Source: an uncultured Acetobacteraceae bacterium
GTDB taxonomy: Bacteria > Pseudomonadota > Alphaproteobacteria > Acetobacterales > Acetobacteraceae
Length of the DNA: 64,000 bases
Direction: 5' to 3'
Assembly: GCA_903895595.1 (NCBI GenBank)
Contig: CAITUP010000011.1
Location: forward strand, 1-64,000
Positions 52,553 to 61,029 of this stretch are shown piece by piece. A program made the translations under genes and the position numbers. The notes under the pieces were generated by a model, which was not told where the DNA came from, searched no databases, and saw only the letters and a program-made list of their open reading frames with translations. Each line of letters opens with the position of its first letter. The first letter of the stretch is position 1.

Positions 52553-53725
52553 ATGACATCGCCCCCGCTCTCCCCCCGCATCCGCGCGACCTTCGCGGCC
52601 CCCATCCCCACCGCCAAGGCCTGGGCCAACCGCTACGACGGCCGCTCGGGGCCCACCATCGACCTGACGCAGGCGGTGCCGGGCTACCCGACGCACCCGG
52701 ACCTCGCCGCGAAACTGGCGGAGGGGGCCGAGTCCCCGATCCAGGCCCGTTACGGCACCATCGACGGGGACGAATCGCTGCGCGCCGCGCTGGCCGGCGA
52801 CATCAACCGCGTCTACGGCGCGGATATCGGCGCGGCGGATGTGGCGATCACCGCCGGGGCGAACCTCGCGTTCACCATGGCGCTGACGGTGCTGTGCGGC
52901 GTTGGCGATCAGGTGATGCTGCCGGTGCCCTGGTATTTCAATAACGCCATGGCGGTAACGATGCAGGGGCTGGAGGTTCTGCCGCTCCCCTGCCGCGCCG
53001 AGGATGGGTTCGTGCCCGATCCGGACGTGGCGGCGGCGCTGATGACGCCGCGGACGCGGGCGCTGGTGCTGATTTCGCCCAACAACCCGACGGGTGCGGT
53101 TTACCCGCCCGCCGTCATCGCCCGCTTCGCCAAATTGTGCCGGGAACGCGGCGTGTGGCTGATCGTGGATGAGTCCTATCGCGATTTCCTGCCCGAATCC
53201 GCTCTGCCGCCGCACACTTTGTTCCAGGACCCGGCGTGGCGGGACGGGATGATCCACCTCTATTCGTTTTCGAAAGCCTACTGCGTCGCCGGCCACCGCA
53301 CTGGCGCCATGGTATGCGGGCCGGCGGTGCGGACGGAGCTGAACAAGGTCCTCGACACCATGCAGATCTGTCCGCCGCGCGGGCCTCTGCCTGGTTTGAC
53401 CTGGGCAGTGGACAATCTGCACGAGTGGAAAGCCGGCAACCGCGCGATCATCGCCGAACGGGCGCGCGTCTTCCGCGAAGGCGTCGGCCAGCTGCAGGAC
53501 TGGAAGATCGACGCGCTCGGCACCTATTTCGCTTATATCCGCATTCCCGAAAACGCCTCCGATGCGATGGCCGTAGGCGAAAAGCTCGCGGCCGAATGCG
53601 GGCTGCTGTCGCTGGTCGGTCCGTTCTTCGGTCCCGGCCAGGACCGGCACCTCCGGCTGGCGTTCGCGAATGTGGGGCTGGAGGCGATTGCCGCGGTGCC
53701 GGACCGTCTTCGGGCGCTGGGGTAG
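52553..53725 (+). CDS. Class I/II pyridoxal-phosphate aminotransferase
   Basis: A 390-residue fold type I aminotransferase. Substrate and cofactor segments: QARYGTIDGDESLRAALAG, NNPTGAVYPP, VDESYRDF, and the PLP Lys in YSFSKAYCVAGHRTG. The C-terminal Arg is in RHLRLAFANVG. ATG 52553 is taken as start although the frame is open upstream. It leads a short run with pgeF. The amino donor and acceptor are unknown. Confidence 0.88.
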   Translation: MTSPPLSPRIRATFAAPIPTAKAWANRYDGRSGPTIDLTQAVPGYPTHPDLAAKLAEGAESPIQARYGTIDGDESLRAALAGDINRVYGADIGAADVAITAGANLAFTMALTVLCGVGDQVMLPVPWYFNNAMAVTMQGLEVLPLPCRAEDGFVPDPDVAAALMTPRTRALVLISPNNPTGAVYPPAVIARFAKLCRERGVWLIVDESYRDFLPESALPPHTLFQDPAWRDGMIHLYSFSKAYCVAGHRTGAMVCGPAVRTELNKVLDTMQICPPRGPLPGLTWAVDNLHEWKAGNRAIIAERARVFREGVGQLQDWKIDALGTYFAYIRIPENASDAMAVGEKLAAECGLLSLVGPFFGPGQDRHLRLAFANVGLEAIAAVPDRLRALG

Positions 53726-53733
53726 CGCGCCCG

Positions 53734-54495
53734 ATGGCCGAATCCCTCCGCAGCGACACGATCGCCGTCCCGCACGGCTTCTTCACACGGCGGGGCGGCG
53801 TCTCCACCGGCCCGTTCGCGAGCCTCAACTGCTCCCTCTCCAGCCCCGACTCGCGGGAGGCCGTGATGGAGAATCGTGCCCTTGCCGCCCGCGCTTTAGG
53901 CGCCGATCCGGCGAATTTGATGGGGGTTACCCAGGTCCACGGCCACGACGTCGCGACCGTCTCCGCCCCTTGGGCCGCCGGCGCCGGTCCCCGCGCCGAC
54001 GCGATGGTCACCGACCGCCCCGGCCTCGCGCTCGGCATCATCACCGCGGACTGCGCGCCCGTGCTGTTCGCGGATGCCGAGGCCGGCATCGTTGGCGCGG
54101 CCCATGCCGGCTGGCGCGGCGCGGTCTCGGGCGTGATGGAGGCCACGATCGCCGCCATGCAGGCCCTCGGCGCCGAGCCGGGCCGCATCGCGGCCGCCGT
54201 CGGCCCCTGCATCGGTCAGGCGTCCTACGAGGTCGGTCCCGATCTGCGGGACGCCGTTTTGGCCCACGATGTCGCGGACGCCGCCTTCTTCGCCCCTGGC
54301 AAACGCGGGGATCGCTGGCAGTTCGATCTGCCCGGCTATTGCGCCGCCCGCCTCCGCGCCGCTGGCCTTGGCTCTGTCGCCACGTTGGGCGCCGACACGC
54401 TGGCGGAACCGGATCGCTTCTTCAGCCACCGCCGTCGCACCTTGGCCGGCGAGGGCCCCATCGGCCATCAGATTTCGGTGATCGCTCTTGTATAA
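53734..54495 (+). CDS. pgeF: Peptidoglycan editing factor PgeF (YfiH/laccase-domain protein)
   Basis: A 253-residue protein with HGFFTRRGGVSTGPFASLN, TQVHGHDV, ITADCAPVLFAD, AHAGWRGAVSGV and VGPCIGQASYEVG. The His, Cys and His set forms the zinc site of the YfiH family, which acts on UDP-MurNAc-linked muropeptide errors and purine nucleosides. It begins 8 bases after the aminotransferase stop and overlaps the start of the lipoprotein gene. Confidence 0.92.
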   Translation: MAESLRSDTIAVPHGFFTRRGGVSTGPFASLNCSLSSPDSREAVMENRALAARALGADPANLMGVTQVHGHDVATVSAPWAAGAGPRADAMVTDRPGLALGIITADCAPVLFADAEAGIVGAAHAGWRGAVSGVMEATIAAMQALGAEPGRIAAAVGPCIGQASYEVGPDLRDAVLAHDVADAAFFAPGKRGDRWQFDLPGYCAARLRAAGLGSVATLGADTLAEPDRFFSHRRRTLAGEGPIGHQISVIALV

Positions 54496-55405
54496 GTTGC
54501 GCGGGTTCGCTGTTGCTCTGATCTGCATCCTTGGTCTTGTCGGATGCGGGGACTTTCCGACGCCGTTCAAGGGCAACCCCGGCGCCAATGCGGTGCGGCT
54601 GGCGCAGCCGACGGCGCCTTTGCTGGTTGTCGTCACGCCCAATGCTGCCCCTCTGCCCGCCGTCGCCGCCAAGGATTTCGCGGACAATCTGGCGGCGGCG
54701 TTGCAGGAGGCCGACGTGCCGGCGCAGGTCAAAGCCCCGCGTCCCGCCGGGGATTGGCGTCTGATCACCCGGCTGGAGCCTCGGGGCGACGGGTTGGTCC
54801 CGGTCTACACCATTCTGGACCCCACCGGTGCCGACAAGGGCAACACCGAGGGCAACCCCGCCCCGGCGCGCGCTTGGGCAGCCGGCGACCCCACGCTGAT
54901 ACGTGCTGCCGCCGACACCGCCGCCCCCCTGGTCTCCGGCCTGCTCACTGGAATCCGCATCGCGCGCGACCGAGCGGACCCGAACAGCCTGCTGAACCGG
55001 CCGGCGAAGGTGATGGTGGCGGAGGTGACCGGTGCGCCCGGCGACGGCAATGCCGCGCTGACGCAAAAAATCCGTGCCGGACTGACGGAATACGGCCTGT
55101 TGGTGCAGACCGTGAAAGCCGGCGCGGATTTCCTGGTGCGGGGAGAGGTGACGATTGCGCCTCTGCCCAATCGGAAGGAGCGCGTGGAAATCGTGTGGAC
55201 CGTCAACGCGGCCTCGGGCGATGAGCGCGGCAAGGTTGCCCAGTTGAACGAAATCCCCGCCGGGCTGCTGAACGGCTTATGGGGTGAAGTCGCCTCGGCG
55301 GTGGCATCCGAAGCCGCTGGCGGACTCAACGACGTGCTGATCCGCCAGACCGGCCGGGACGAAGCGGCGAAGGTGGAAGCCGCGAAGGTGCCGCCTGCTA
55401 AATAA
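54488..55405 (+). CDS. Lipoprotein of unknown function
   Basis: A 305-residue protein with a lipoprotein signal: LRGFAVALICILGLVGCGDF, lipobox LVGC with lipidated Cys near residue 20. The frame opens with TTG at 54488 overlapping the end of pgeF; a second TTG at 54497 is equally possible. The mature part is Ala/Pro-rich with mixed alpha/beta character. It probably sits in the outer or inner membrane leaflet. No family recognised. Confidence 0.7.
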   Translation: MYKLRGFAVALICILGLVGCGDFPTPFKGNPGANAVRLAQPTAPLLVVVTPNAAPLPAVAAKDFADNLAAALQEADVPAQVKAPRPAGDWRLITRLEPRGDGLVPVYTILDPTGADKGNTEGNPAPARAWAAGDPTLIRAAADTAAPLVSGLLTGIRIARDRADPNSLLNRPAKVMVAEVTGAPGDGNAALTQKIRAGLTEYGLLVQTVKAGADFLVRGEVTIAPLPNRKERVEIVWTVNAASGDERGKVAQLNEIPAGLLNGLWGEVASAVASEAAGGLNDVLIRQTGRDEAAKVEAAKVPPAK

Positions 55406-55432
55406 AGCCGAGGCCGCGATCCTTGGTGGGAT

Positions 55433-56086
55433 TTATCGGGCGCGGCGCAGGCGGGCCAAACCAAGGAGGCCCGACGCGAGGATCGCGATCGACGCCGGTT
55501 CGGGGACCGTTGTCGATTCCAGCGCGTAAGCGTTCAGCACTTCGCGATTGCCGATATTGTTAAACGAAACGGTCTCGGACGTGCCCGCGGCGACGAATTG
55601 GGCGTCGATGTAATAGCTGTTGCTGTTGGCGAACCCGGTGTTCAGCGTGTAACTTTGTCCCTGGATGGCGATGTTCGCGTTGGCGCCCGTATTGTTGATG
55701 TTGTTCGCCATGAACAATTGCAGCAAGTACGTGCTGCCCGCGGTCAGCCCGCCGAGCGTCAGCGTGCCGACCTGGCCGGTCGTGAATACCAATCCGCTCA
55801 TGATTGTGTCGAGCGGACCGCCGCTTGGAAATGAGTTCGAAAAATCCGCGCCGGAGATGGCGAAACCGGACAAAGCGACCGTCGTGCTGCCGCTAAACGC
55901 GACGCCGTTCACTGTCACCGCGGCATCCAAACCCGAGGGGCCGAAATTGACCGCGCTGACGACGGAGCCGACGTTTAAGACGTCGGTCGTCTGGAGCAGT
56001 TGGCCGGAACTGTAGGTGACCGCCGCATGCGCCGGCCCGACGAGACCGAGGAAGGCCGCCAATCCGGCCATAGCGAAGCATTTCAT
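55433..56086 (-). CDS. PEP-CTERM sorting domain protein
   Basis: A 217-residue exported protein with a signal peptide (MAGLAAFLGLVGPAHA) and a C-terminal PEP-CTERM tripartite signal: VPEPASIAILASGLLGLARLRRAR (the PEP motif, a hydrophobic helix and basic end). Such proteins are processed by an exosortase and are usually extracellular matrix components. The middle is Gly/Asn/Ser/Thr-rich beta structure. No exosortase gene is in the window. Confidence 0.83.
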   Translation of the reverse strand: MKCFAMAGLAAFLGLVGPAHAAVTYSSGQLLQTTDVLNVGSVVSAVNFGPSGLDAAVTVNGVAFSGSTTVALSGFAISGADFSNSFPSGGPLDTIMSGLVFTTGQVGTLTLGGLTAGSTYLLQLFMANNINNTGANANIAIQGQSYTLNTGFANSNSYYIDAQFVAAGTSETVSFNNIGNREVLNAYALESTTVPEPASIAILASGLLGLARLRRAR

Positions 56087-56261
56087 CGTTCGGTGTCTCC
56101 TGCGGCTCGTGATCCATGCGTGGTGAGGAATTGCTGTACGCAAATTCCATGCCGCGTTTTAATATTTTGATTTTATTGAATTCTATCCACGTAAATTTTC
56201 GATGTGTAAAATTTTCCGACAGATGGCCTACATCCGAGGTTGTTGTTCGCTGCCCCATTGC

Positions 56262-56295
56262 CCCTCATAGCCGGGTCAAACCCGGCCATGAGGGG
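56262..56295. repeat. REP-like palindrome (variant)
   Basis: CCCCTCATAGCCGGG-TCAAA-CCCGGCCATGAGGGG, a variant of the dispersed palindrome with GCCGGG in place of GTCGGG. It lies between the converging ends and starts of the PEP-CTERM and dehydrogenase genes, in a 236-base non-coding stretch. Confidence 0.65.
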
Positions 56296-56322
56296 GTGGC
56301 GTATGGTAGCCGGCCGACGCCC

Positions 56323-57210
56323 TTAAGCCCGAACCTCCTCGTTCAACGCCGCCTCGTACACCTTGATCACCGACGAGGAATCCGACGGTCCCAGCCCCAT
56401 GCCACGGGCCATCCGCTGCAAATTCAGCACCTGCGGCGCGATCATCCCCGGCACGCCCAGCTCGTCCGCCAATTCCATCGCCAGACGCAGATCCTTGTGC
56501 GCGAGGTCCAGCGCGAAGGACGGCGCGAAATTGCCAGCGAAGGCCTTGGTGGCGAGGTTCGCGTAACCGCTCGACATGCCGCTGGCGTTGCGGATCACCG
56601 CGTCCAGCTTCTTCAGATCGATGCCGGACCGCTTGCCCATCATCAGCGCCTCGGCTGCCGCCGCGGCGTTGCAAAACGCCAGCATGTTGTTGATCAGCTT
56701 GGCGACCGATCCGAAGCCGACGTCGCCGAGGTGAATGACTTCGCCGCTGAAGGATTTCAGCAGCGGCAGGTTCTGCTCGAACACTTTGGCGTCGCCGCCG
56801 ACCATGATGACGATGGTGCCGTCGGTCGCGCGCGACGTGCCGCCGGACACCGGGGCTTCGAGCATCTGGATGCCCTTGGCCGTCATGCCCTCATACACCC
56901 GCCGCGCGGTGGCGGGGGAGTTGGTGGACAGGTCGATGAACACCGTGCCCGGCTTGGCATTGGCGGCGATGCCGGCCGGGCCGAGCGTCACGTCTTCCAC
57001 GATTTTCGGCAGCGGGAGGGAGGTGATGACAACGTCGCAGCTTTTCGCCAGCTCGGCGACCGACCCGCCGGCCGAGGCGCCCAGATCGGTGCAGGCCTTC
57101 ACCGCGTCGGGGTTGAGGTCGAACACCACGACTTCGTGGTTCGTGTTCTTGATGATATTGCGGCACATGGGGCCACCCATGTTGCCGACGCCGATGAAGC
57201 CTACTTTCAT
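56323..57210 (-). CDS. NAD(P)-dependent beta-hydroxyacid dehydrogenase (3-hydroxyisobutyrate dehydrogenase family)
   Basis: A 295-residue protein. Cofactor motif FIGVGNMGGPM, DLSTNSP, the substrate loop EAPVSGGTSRA, and the catalytic Lys in GSVAKLINNML. The family oxidises beta-hydroxyacids and includes L-threonate and 2-hydroxy-3-oxopropionate enzymes. It follows a cupin, a RuBisCO-like protein and an acyl-CoA ligase on the same strand, so its substrate is probably an intermediate of that pathway. Confidence 0.9.
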   Translation of the reverse strand: MKVGFIGVGNMGGPMCRNIIKNTNHEVVVFDLNPDAVKACTDLGASAGGSVAELAKSCDVVITSLPLPKIVEDVTLGPAGIAANAKPGTVFIDLSTNSPATARRVYEGMTAKGIQMLEAPVSGGTSRATDGTIVIMVGGDAKVFEQNLPLLKSFSGEVIHLGDVGFGSVAKLINNMLAFCNAAAAAEALMMGKRSGIDLKKLDAVIRNASGMSSGYANLATKAFAGNFAPSFALDLAHKDLRLAMELADELGVPGMIAPQVLNLQRMARGMGLGPSDSSSVIKVYEAALNEEVRA

Positions 57211-57236
57211 GTCCTGTTTCCTCTCGTTGTCAGGGA

Positions 57237-57686
57237 TTAGCCGCCCAGAAACCGTGCCACCACGGGGTTCGCGCGCATCGTGGCGAGGTCCGCCTCGGTC
57301 GGCAGCGCCGGCCGGTCGCGTTCCATGTTCACCATGCACAGGAACCCCATCGGTTCCTGGTCCGTCGCTCGGAACTGGTGCCAGGTCCAGGCCGGGATGG
57401 TGATCAGATCGTGCGGTTTTATGTCGCGCACTTCCTCGCCCAGCAGGCATTGGCCGTGGCCGCGCAGGATCATCACGGCGTGCGTGTGCTCGTGACGCTC
57501 CAGCGTCGAGTAGCCGGCGGCGTCCATCTCGAAATACCGCAACTCGCAGCCCAGACTGTCGTCATGGAACAGCGTCTGGCGGGAGATATCCTTGAACGGG
57601 GCGCTGCCATCCTGCTTGTACGGCTGGTAGGCCACGCCCTCCCACCGATAACCGCCATCGGTGGGACGAAACAACTTGGGGTCCAT
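57237..57686 (-). CDS. Cupin-domain protein
   Basis: A 149-residue single-domain cupin: YSTLERHEHTHAVMILRGHGQCLLGEE (motif 1 with two or three His) and ITIPAWTWHQFRA (motif 2 with His), consistent with a metal site. ATG 57686 is the start; the longer frame runs into a repeat. It sits between the RuBisCO-like protein and the dehydrogenase, 26 bases before the latter. It may be an isomerase, lyase or dioxygenase. Confidence 0.83.
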   Translation of the reverse strand: MDPKLFRPTDGGYRWEGVAYQPYKQDGSAPFKDISRQTLFHDDSLGCELRYFEMDAAGYSTLERHEHTHAVMILRGHGQCLLGEEVRDIKPHDLITIPAWTWHQFRATDQEPMGFLCMVNMERDRPALPTEADLATMRANPVVARFLGG

Positions 57687-57696
57687 ACTTTCTCCG

Positions 57697-57787
57697 TCAT
57701 GGCCGGGCTTGACCCGACCACCTCCTGCGTGTGTGGCACCGAACCTCAATGGCCTGAGGTGGTCGGGTCAGGCCCGACCGTGACGGT
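57697..57787. repeat. REP-like bipartite palindromic repeat
   Basis: GTCATGGCCGGG-CTTGA-CCCGACCA, a longer spacer, then GGTGGTCGGG-TCAGG-CCCGACCGTGAC. It separates the cupin and RuBisCO-like genes, and its right part supplies the last codons and stop of the RuBisCO-like gene. Confidence 0.7.
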
Positions 57788-58877
57788 GATTGGCAACGGC
57801 CTGGGCGAACCGCGCGGCTTCCTCGACGATGTGCTCGCGCGCCATCAGCAGGTTGCCGCCGATCAGCAACATCGTGTCCGGCCCGTAGAAGTCAAGGATT
57901 TCGCCCGTGCGTGCCAACGTCATCCCACCGGCCGGGATCGGCAGCGCCGCGCGCAGCCCGTCGTCGGTGTGCCGAGCGTTGCCGGCCAGGCGCTGGCAGG
58001 TCTCGGTCGAATAGCCGAAGCGGCCGCCGTAATTGGGGAAGATAATCCCGCCCGCGCCGAACAGCCGAAACAGTTTACCCAGCAGCAGGTCCGGCGCGAT
58101 CCGCGCGGCGCCGCCCAAAGCGGGATGGGCGAACAGCACGAAATCCGGGAACTCCCGCGCCAGCGTCGCCAGCGTCGCGAATCCCGCGATCATCGGTGCC
58201 AGCATCGCGCAATCCAGGCCAGCGTCGCGCGCCACGCGCATCTGCGCGCGCATCGCGTCCAAATCGCCGGATAGGCTGGGGATGTAGCGGGTCGGATGTC
58301 CCGTGGATCGCGTGGCTCGGCCGACGGCGTCGGCGACGGCGGGGATACGTTCCAAAGCCGGGCTGTAGCGCTGATCGGCCAGCCCGTGATCGTCCTTGAT
58401 GAAATCCAGCCCACCGAGCGCGAAGCGCTCCGCCAGGTGCGCCAGCCGCTCCACCGGCATTCCCTGCGGCTTCAATGCCGAACCGGTCAACGCTCGGTTC
58501 GGCACGCCGAGCCGTTCGCGCAGAGCCGCCAGTCCTTGAGCGGGGCCGCCGAACGCCGCGTTCAAGGACGCCGGCAGATCGACGTCCGCCAGGATCACGT
58601 CGTCTTGCAACGACGTATTGCCGAACAGCATGTTCATCAGCTGCCCGGCATCCGCCCCGATCGTATCCAGCGCCAATCCGATCCGAACGGAGAACACGCC
58701 GTCCCCGGCCGGCTCGATCGCTTCCACCGCGCCGACGATGTCGGACAGGACGGCGGGCGCGTCGATCGCCTCCAGCGGCATTTCGACGCTTTGCTCGACG
58801 GCGATGCCTTTGGCCCGAGCTTCGATACCGGCCGCGTCGCTTCGGACGCGGTAGGTGACGGTCAGCCGCTCGCTCAT
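57768..58877 (-). CDS. RuBisCO-like protein (form IV)
   Basis: A 369-residue relative of the RuBisCO large chain. TGSALKPQGM (Lys175 region) and GGLDFIKDDHGL (carbamylation Lys201 region) are present. The second region has KDDH where true RuBisCO has KDDE, and the loop 6 Lys is not visible, so it is not a carboxylase. RuBisCO-like proteins catalyse enolisation, isomerisation or decarboxylation of sugar-phosphate-like substrates. Its start overlaps the stop of the acyl-CoA ligase upstream (ATGA). The last six residues and stop fall in a repeat. Confidence 0.85.
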   Translation of the reverse strand: MSERLTVTYRVRSDAAGIEARAKGIAVEQSVEMPLEAIDAPAVLSDIVGAVEAIEPAGDGVFSVRIGLALDTIGADAGQLMNMLFGNTSLQDDVILADVDLPASLNAAFGGPAQGLAALRERLGVPNRALTGSALKPQGMPVERLAHLAERFALGGLDFIKDDHGLADQRYSPALERIPAVADAVGRATRSTGHPTRYIPSLSGDLDAMRAQMRVARDAGLDCAMLAPMIAGFATLATLAREFPDFVLFAHPALGGAARIAPDLLLGKLFRLFGAGGIIFPNYGGRFGYSTETCQRLAGNARHTDDGLRAALPIPAGGMTLARTGEILDFYGPDTMLLIGGNLLMAREHIVEEAARFAQAVANHRHGRA

Positions 58878-60910
58878 CCGCGCGGGATCACCAGGGCGTC
58901 CACGGCCACGGCGCCGGCGGCACCCAGGATGACCGGGTTCACGTCGATCGCCTCCAGCCGGTCGCCGAGTGCCAGGGCCGCCCGCTGCAAGGCCAGCAGC
59001 AGATCGACGAACCCGGCCGCCGCCGCCGGATGGCGCCACCGCGGGCTCGCGAAGACGCGACCGATGGCGCTGGTGGCCAGTTTTTCCGCGATGGCGGCGC
59101 GGGTTACGGGGATCGGCCACATCACGGAATCGCCAAGAGCTTCGGCGTAAATGCCGCCCAAGCCGGCCAGAAGCACCAGCCCGACGCCTTCCGCGCGCGT
59201 GACCCCGGCTATGGCTTCCATATCGCCGGAGATCATCTTCTGGACGATGACATTGGGGCAGCCGATCTCGGCATAGGCGGCTTCCAGCGCTTGCGAGTCG
59301 GTCAGATTGACCCGCACGAGCCCGTGTTCGCTTTTGTGCGCGATACCTTCCACGACGCCTTTCAGCACGACCGGATACCCCACTGCCCGCGCCGCCGACA
59401 GCGCATGCGCCGCGCTCGGGCATTCGACCGTTGGGACGGCGCGCATGCCGAAGCCGAGCAGGAGTTCGAGGCTTTCAGGTTCGGTCAACTGGCGGTGCGG
59501 TACGGTTGGGGCGGCGGTTGGCGTGGCTTCGGGGATGGCGGACGGCGGCGGGCTGAGCATCGCGCCAATGCCCTCCAGCAGAATGTCCATCTCCATGAAC
59601 ACGTCCATGCCGCGCGACGTGTAGGATTCGCGTTCGGAGTCCGGCATGCCGCCGGGGGAGACGATCAGCAGCGGCTTGCCCGATGTTTCGCGGCCTTTCG
59701 CCAGTGCGCCCCGGATCGGATCGCCCTGCCAGGGGTTCATGGAGTGCATCAGACCGAGGGCCACGGAGACGGACGGGTCGGCCATCAGCAAGGCCGGGAC
59801 CTCCGCCGCGCGCCGCATGCCGCCGAAGATGCCCATGTCCAGCGGGTTGCCGATGCGCGAGAACATTTTTTGCGCGTCGATGGCCGCGTGCGTGTCGGGC
59901 GCGAGGTCGGCGAGCGTCACGCCCAACGCCTCGCACCGGTCGGCGATCAGCGAGGCTCCGGCGCCGGAGGTGGACAGCGCGCCGAGTTTTCCGGGACGGC
60001 GACCGTATTTGGACAGCAGCGCCGCCGCCGTCATCAGGCCTTCCAGGGTGCGCACGACCGATACGCCGCTGGCCTCGAACAAGGCCTCGTACGCCGCCGC
60101 GTCGCCGGCCATGCGGGACGAATGCGCCACCGCCGCAGCCGCGCCGGCATCCGATCCGCCGATCTTGAGCGCCACCACCGGCTTGCCGGCCGCATGCGCC
60201 GCCAGGGCCAGACGGCGAAAACGCGCGCCGTCCTCCAAACTGTCGATCAGCAGCGCGATCACTTTCGTGGGTTCGTGCGCGATGCCGTATTCCATGTAAT
60301 CCAGGACCGAGAAATCGGCCTCGTTCCCGGCCGAGGCGAACAGCGACAGCCCGCCGCCGGCCATCGCCAGCCGCCCCGCCATCGCGTCGAACAGCGCGCC
60401 GCTATGAGAGAAGATGGACACGCCGCCGGGTTTTTGCCGTTTCGCGTGGGCGGTGTTGAAGCCCACCGAGAGCGGGTGATGGGCGTTGTAGATGCCGTTG
60501 CAGTTGGGTCCGACGATGCGGATGCCTTCCTTATTCGCGATACGCTGCAATTCCCGCTGCCGTTCGGCGCCCCCGGCATCGAGGCTTTCCGCGTAGCCGG
60601 CCGATCCCACGATGACGGCTTTCAGACCGGCCTTGGCGCAGTCGCGTACGGCCTGGATGGTCGCCTCGGCGGGAATGGCGAGGAAGGCGGTGTCGACCTG
60701 CTCGGGGACGGAGGCGAGGTCGGGGAAGCACGGGATGCCGTTCACCTGGGTCAGCCGGCGGGAAATGCCGTAGACCCCGCCCGGGAAGCCGGCGTCGCGG
60801 ATGTTGTTCAACACGATGTAGCCGTGTTTGGTGTCATCGTCGGACGCACCGATCACCGCCACCGCGCGGGGGTGGAACAGGGCGTGAAGTGCGTCGTGGT
60901 TGCTGGACAT
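58874..60910 (-). CDS. NDP-forming acyl-CoA ligase (acetate-CoA ligase family)
   Basis: A 678-residue fused protein. CoA-binding domain with FHPRAVAVIGASDDDTKHGYIVLNN, the FSHSGALFDAMAG segment, a succinyl-CoA synthetase-like ligase part with GNPLDMGIF, and a C-terminal ATP-grasp subdomain (YPVVLKGVVEGIAHKSEHGLV). The family makes acyl-CoA or frees CoA with ADP or GDP. ATG 60910 is preferred over the longer frame. It leads the RuBisCO-like, cupin and dehydrogenase cluster; the substrate is an organic acid not identified here. Confidence 0.87.
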   Translation of the reverse strand: MSSNHDALHALFHPRAVAVIGASDDDTKHGYIVLNNIRDAGFPGGVYGISRRLTQVNGIPCFPDLASVPEQVDTAFLAIPAEATIQAVRDCAKAGLKAVIVGSAGYAESLDAGGAERQRELQRIANKEGIRIVGPNCNGIYNAHHPLSVGFNTAHAKRQKPGGVSIFSHSGALFDAMAGRLAMAGGGLSLFASAGNEADFSVLDYMEYGIAHEPTKVIALLIDSLEDGARFRRLALAAHAAGKPVVALKIGGSDAGAAAAVAHSSRMAGDAAAYEALFEASGVSVVRTLEGLMTAAALLSKYGRRPGKLGALSTSGAGASLIADRCEALGVTLADLAPDTHAAIDAQKMFSRIGNPLDMGIFGGMRRAAEVPALLMADPSVSVALGLMHSMNPWQGDPIRGALAKGRETSGKPLLIVSPGGMPDSERESYTSRGMDVFMEMDILLEGIGAMLSPPPSAIPEATPTAAPTVPHRQLTEPESLELLLGFGMRAVPTVECPSAAHALSAARAVGYPVVLKGVVEGIAHKSEHGLVRVNLTDSQALEAAYAEIGCPNVIVQKMISGDMEAIAGVTRAEGVGLVLLAGLGGIYAEALGDSVMWPIPVTRAAIAEKLATSAIGRVFASPRWRHPAAAAGFVDLLLALQRAALALGDRLEAIDVNPVILGAAGAVAVDALVIPRG

Positions 60911-61029
60911 AACGTGGTTCCAAACGTGCCGTTCCCCGCCATGGTGCCGTCCCTGTCGTGTCCTGTCCATGCACACGCGTACGTTGTATGGTTGCTGACC
61001 GCCGATTGCGGACGGCGCATACGCCCTTC

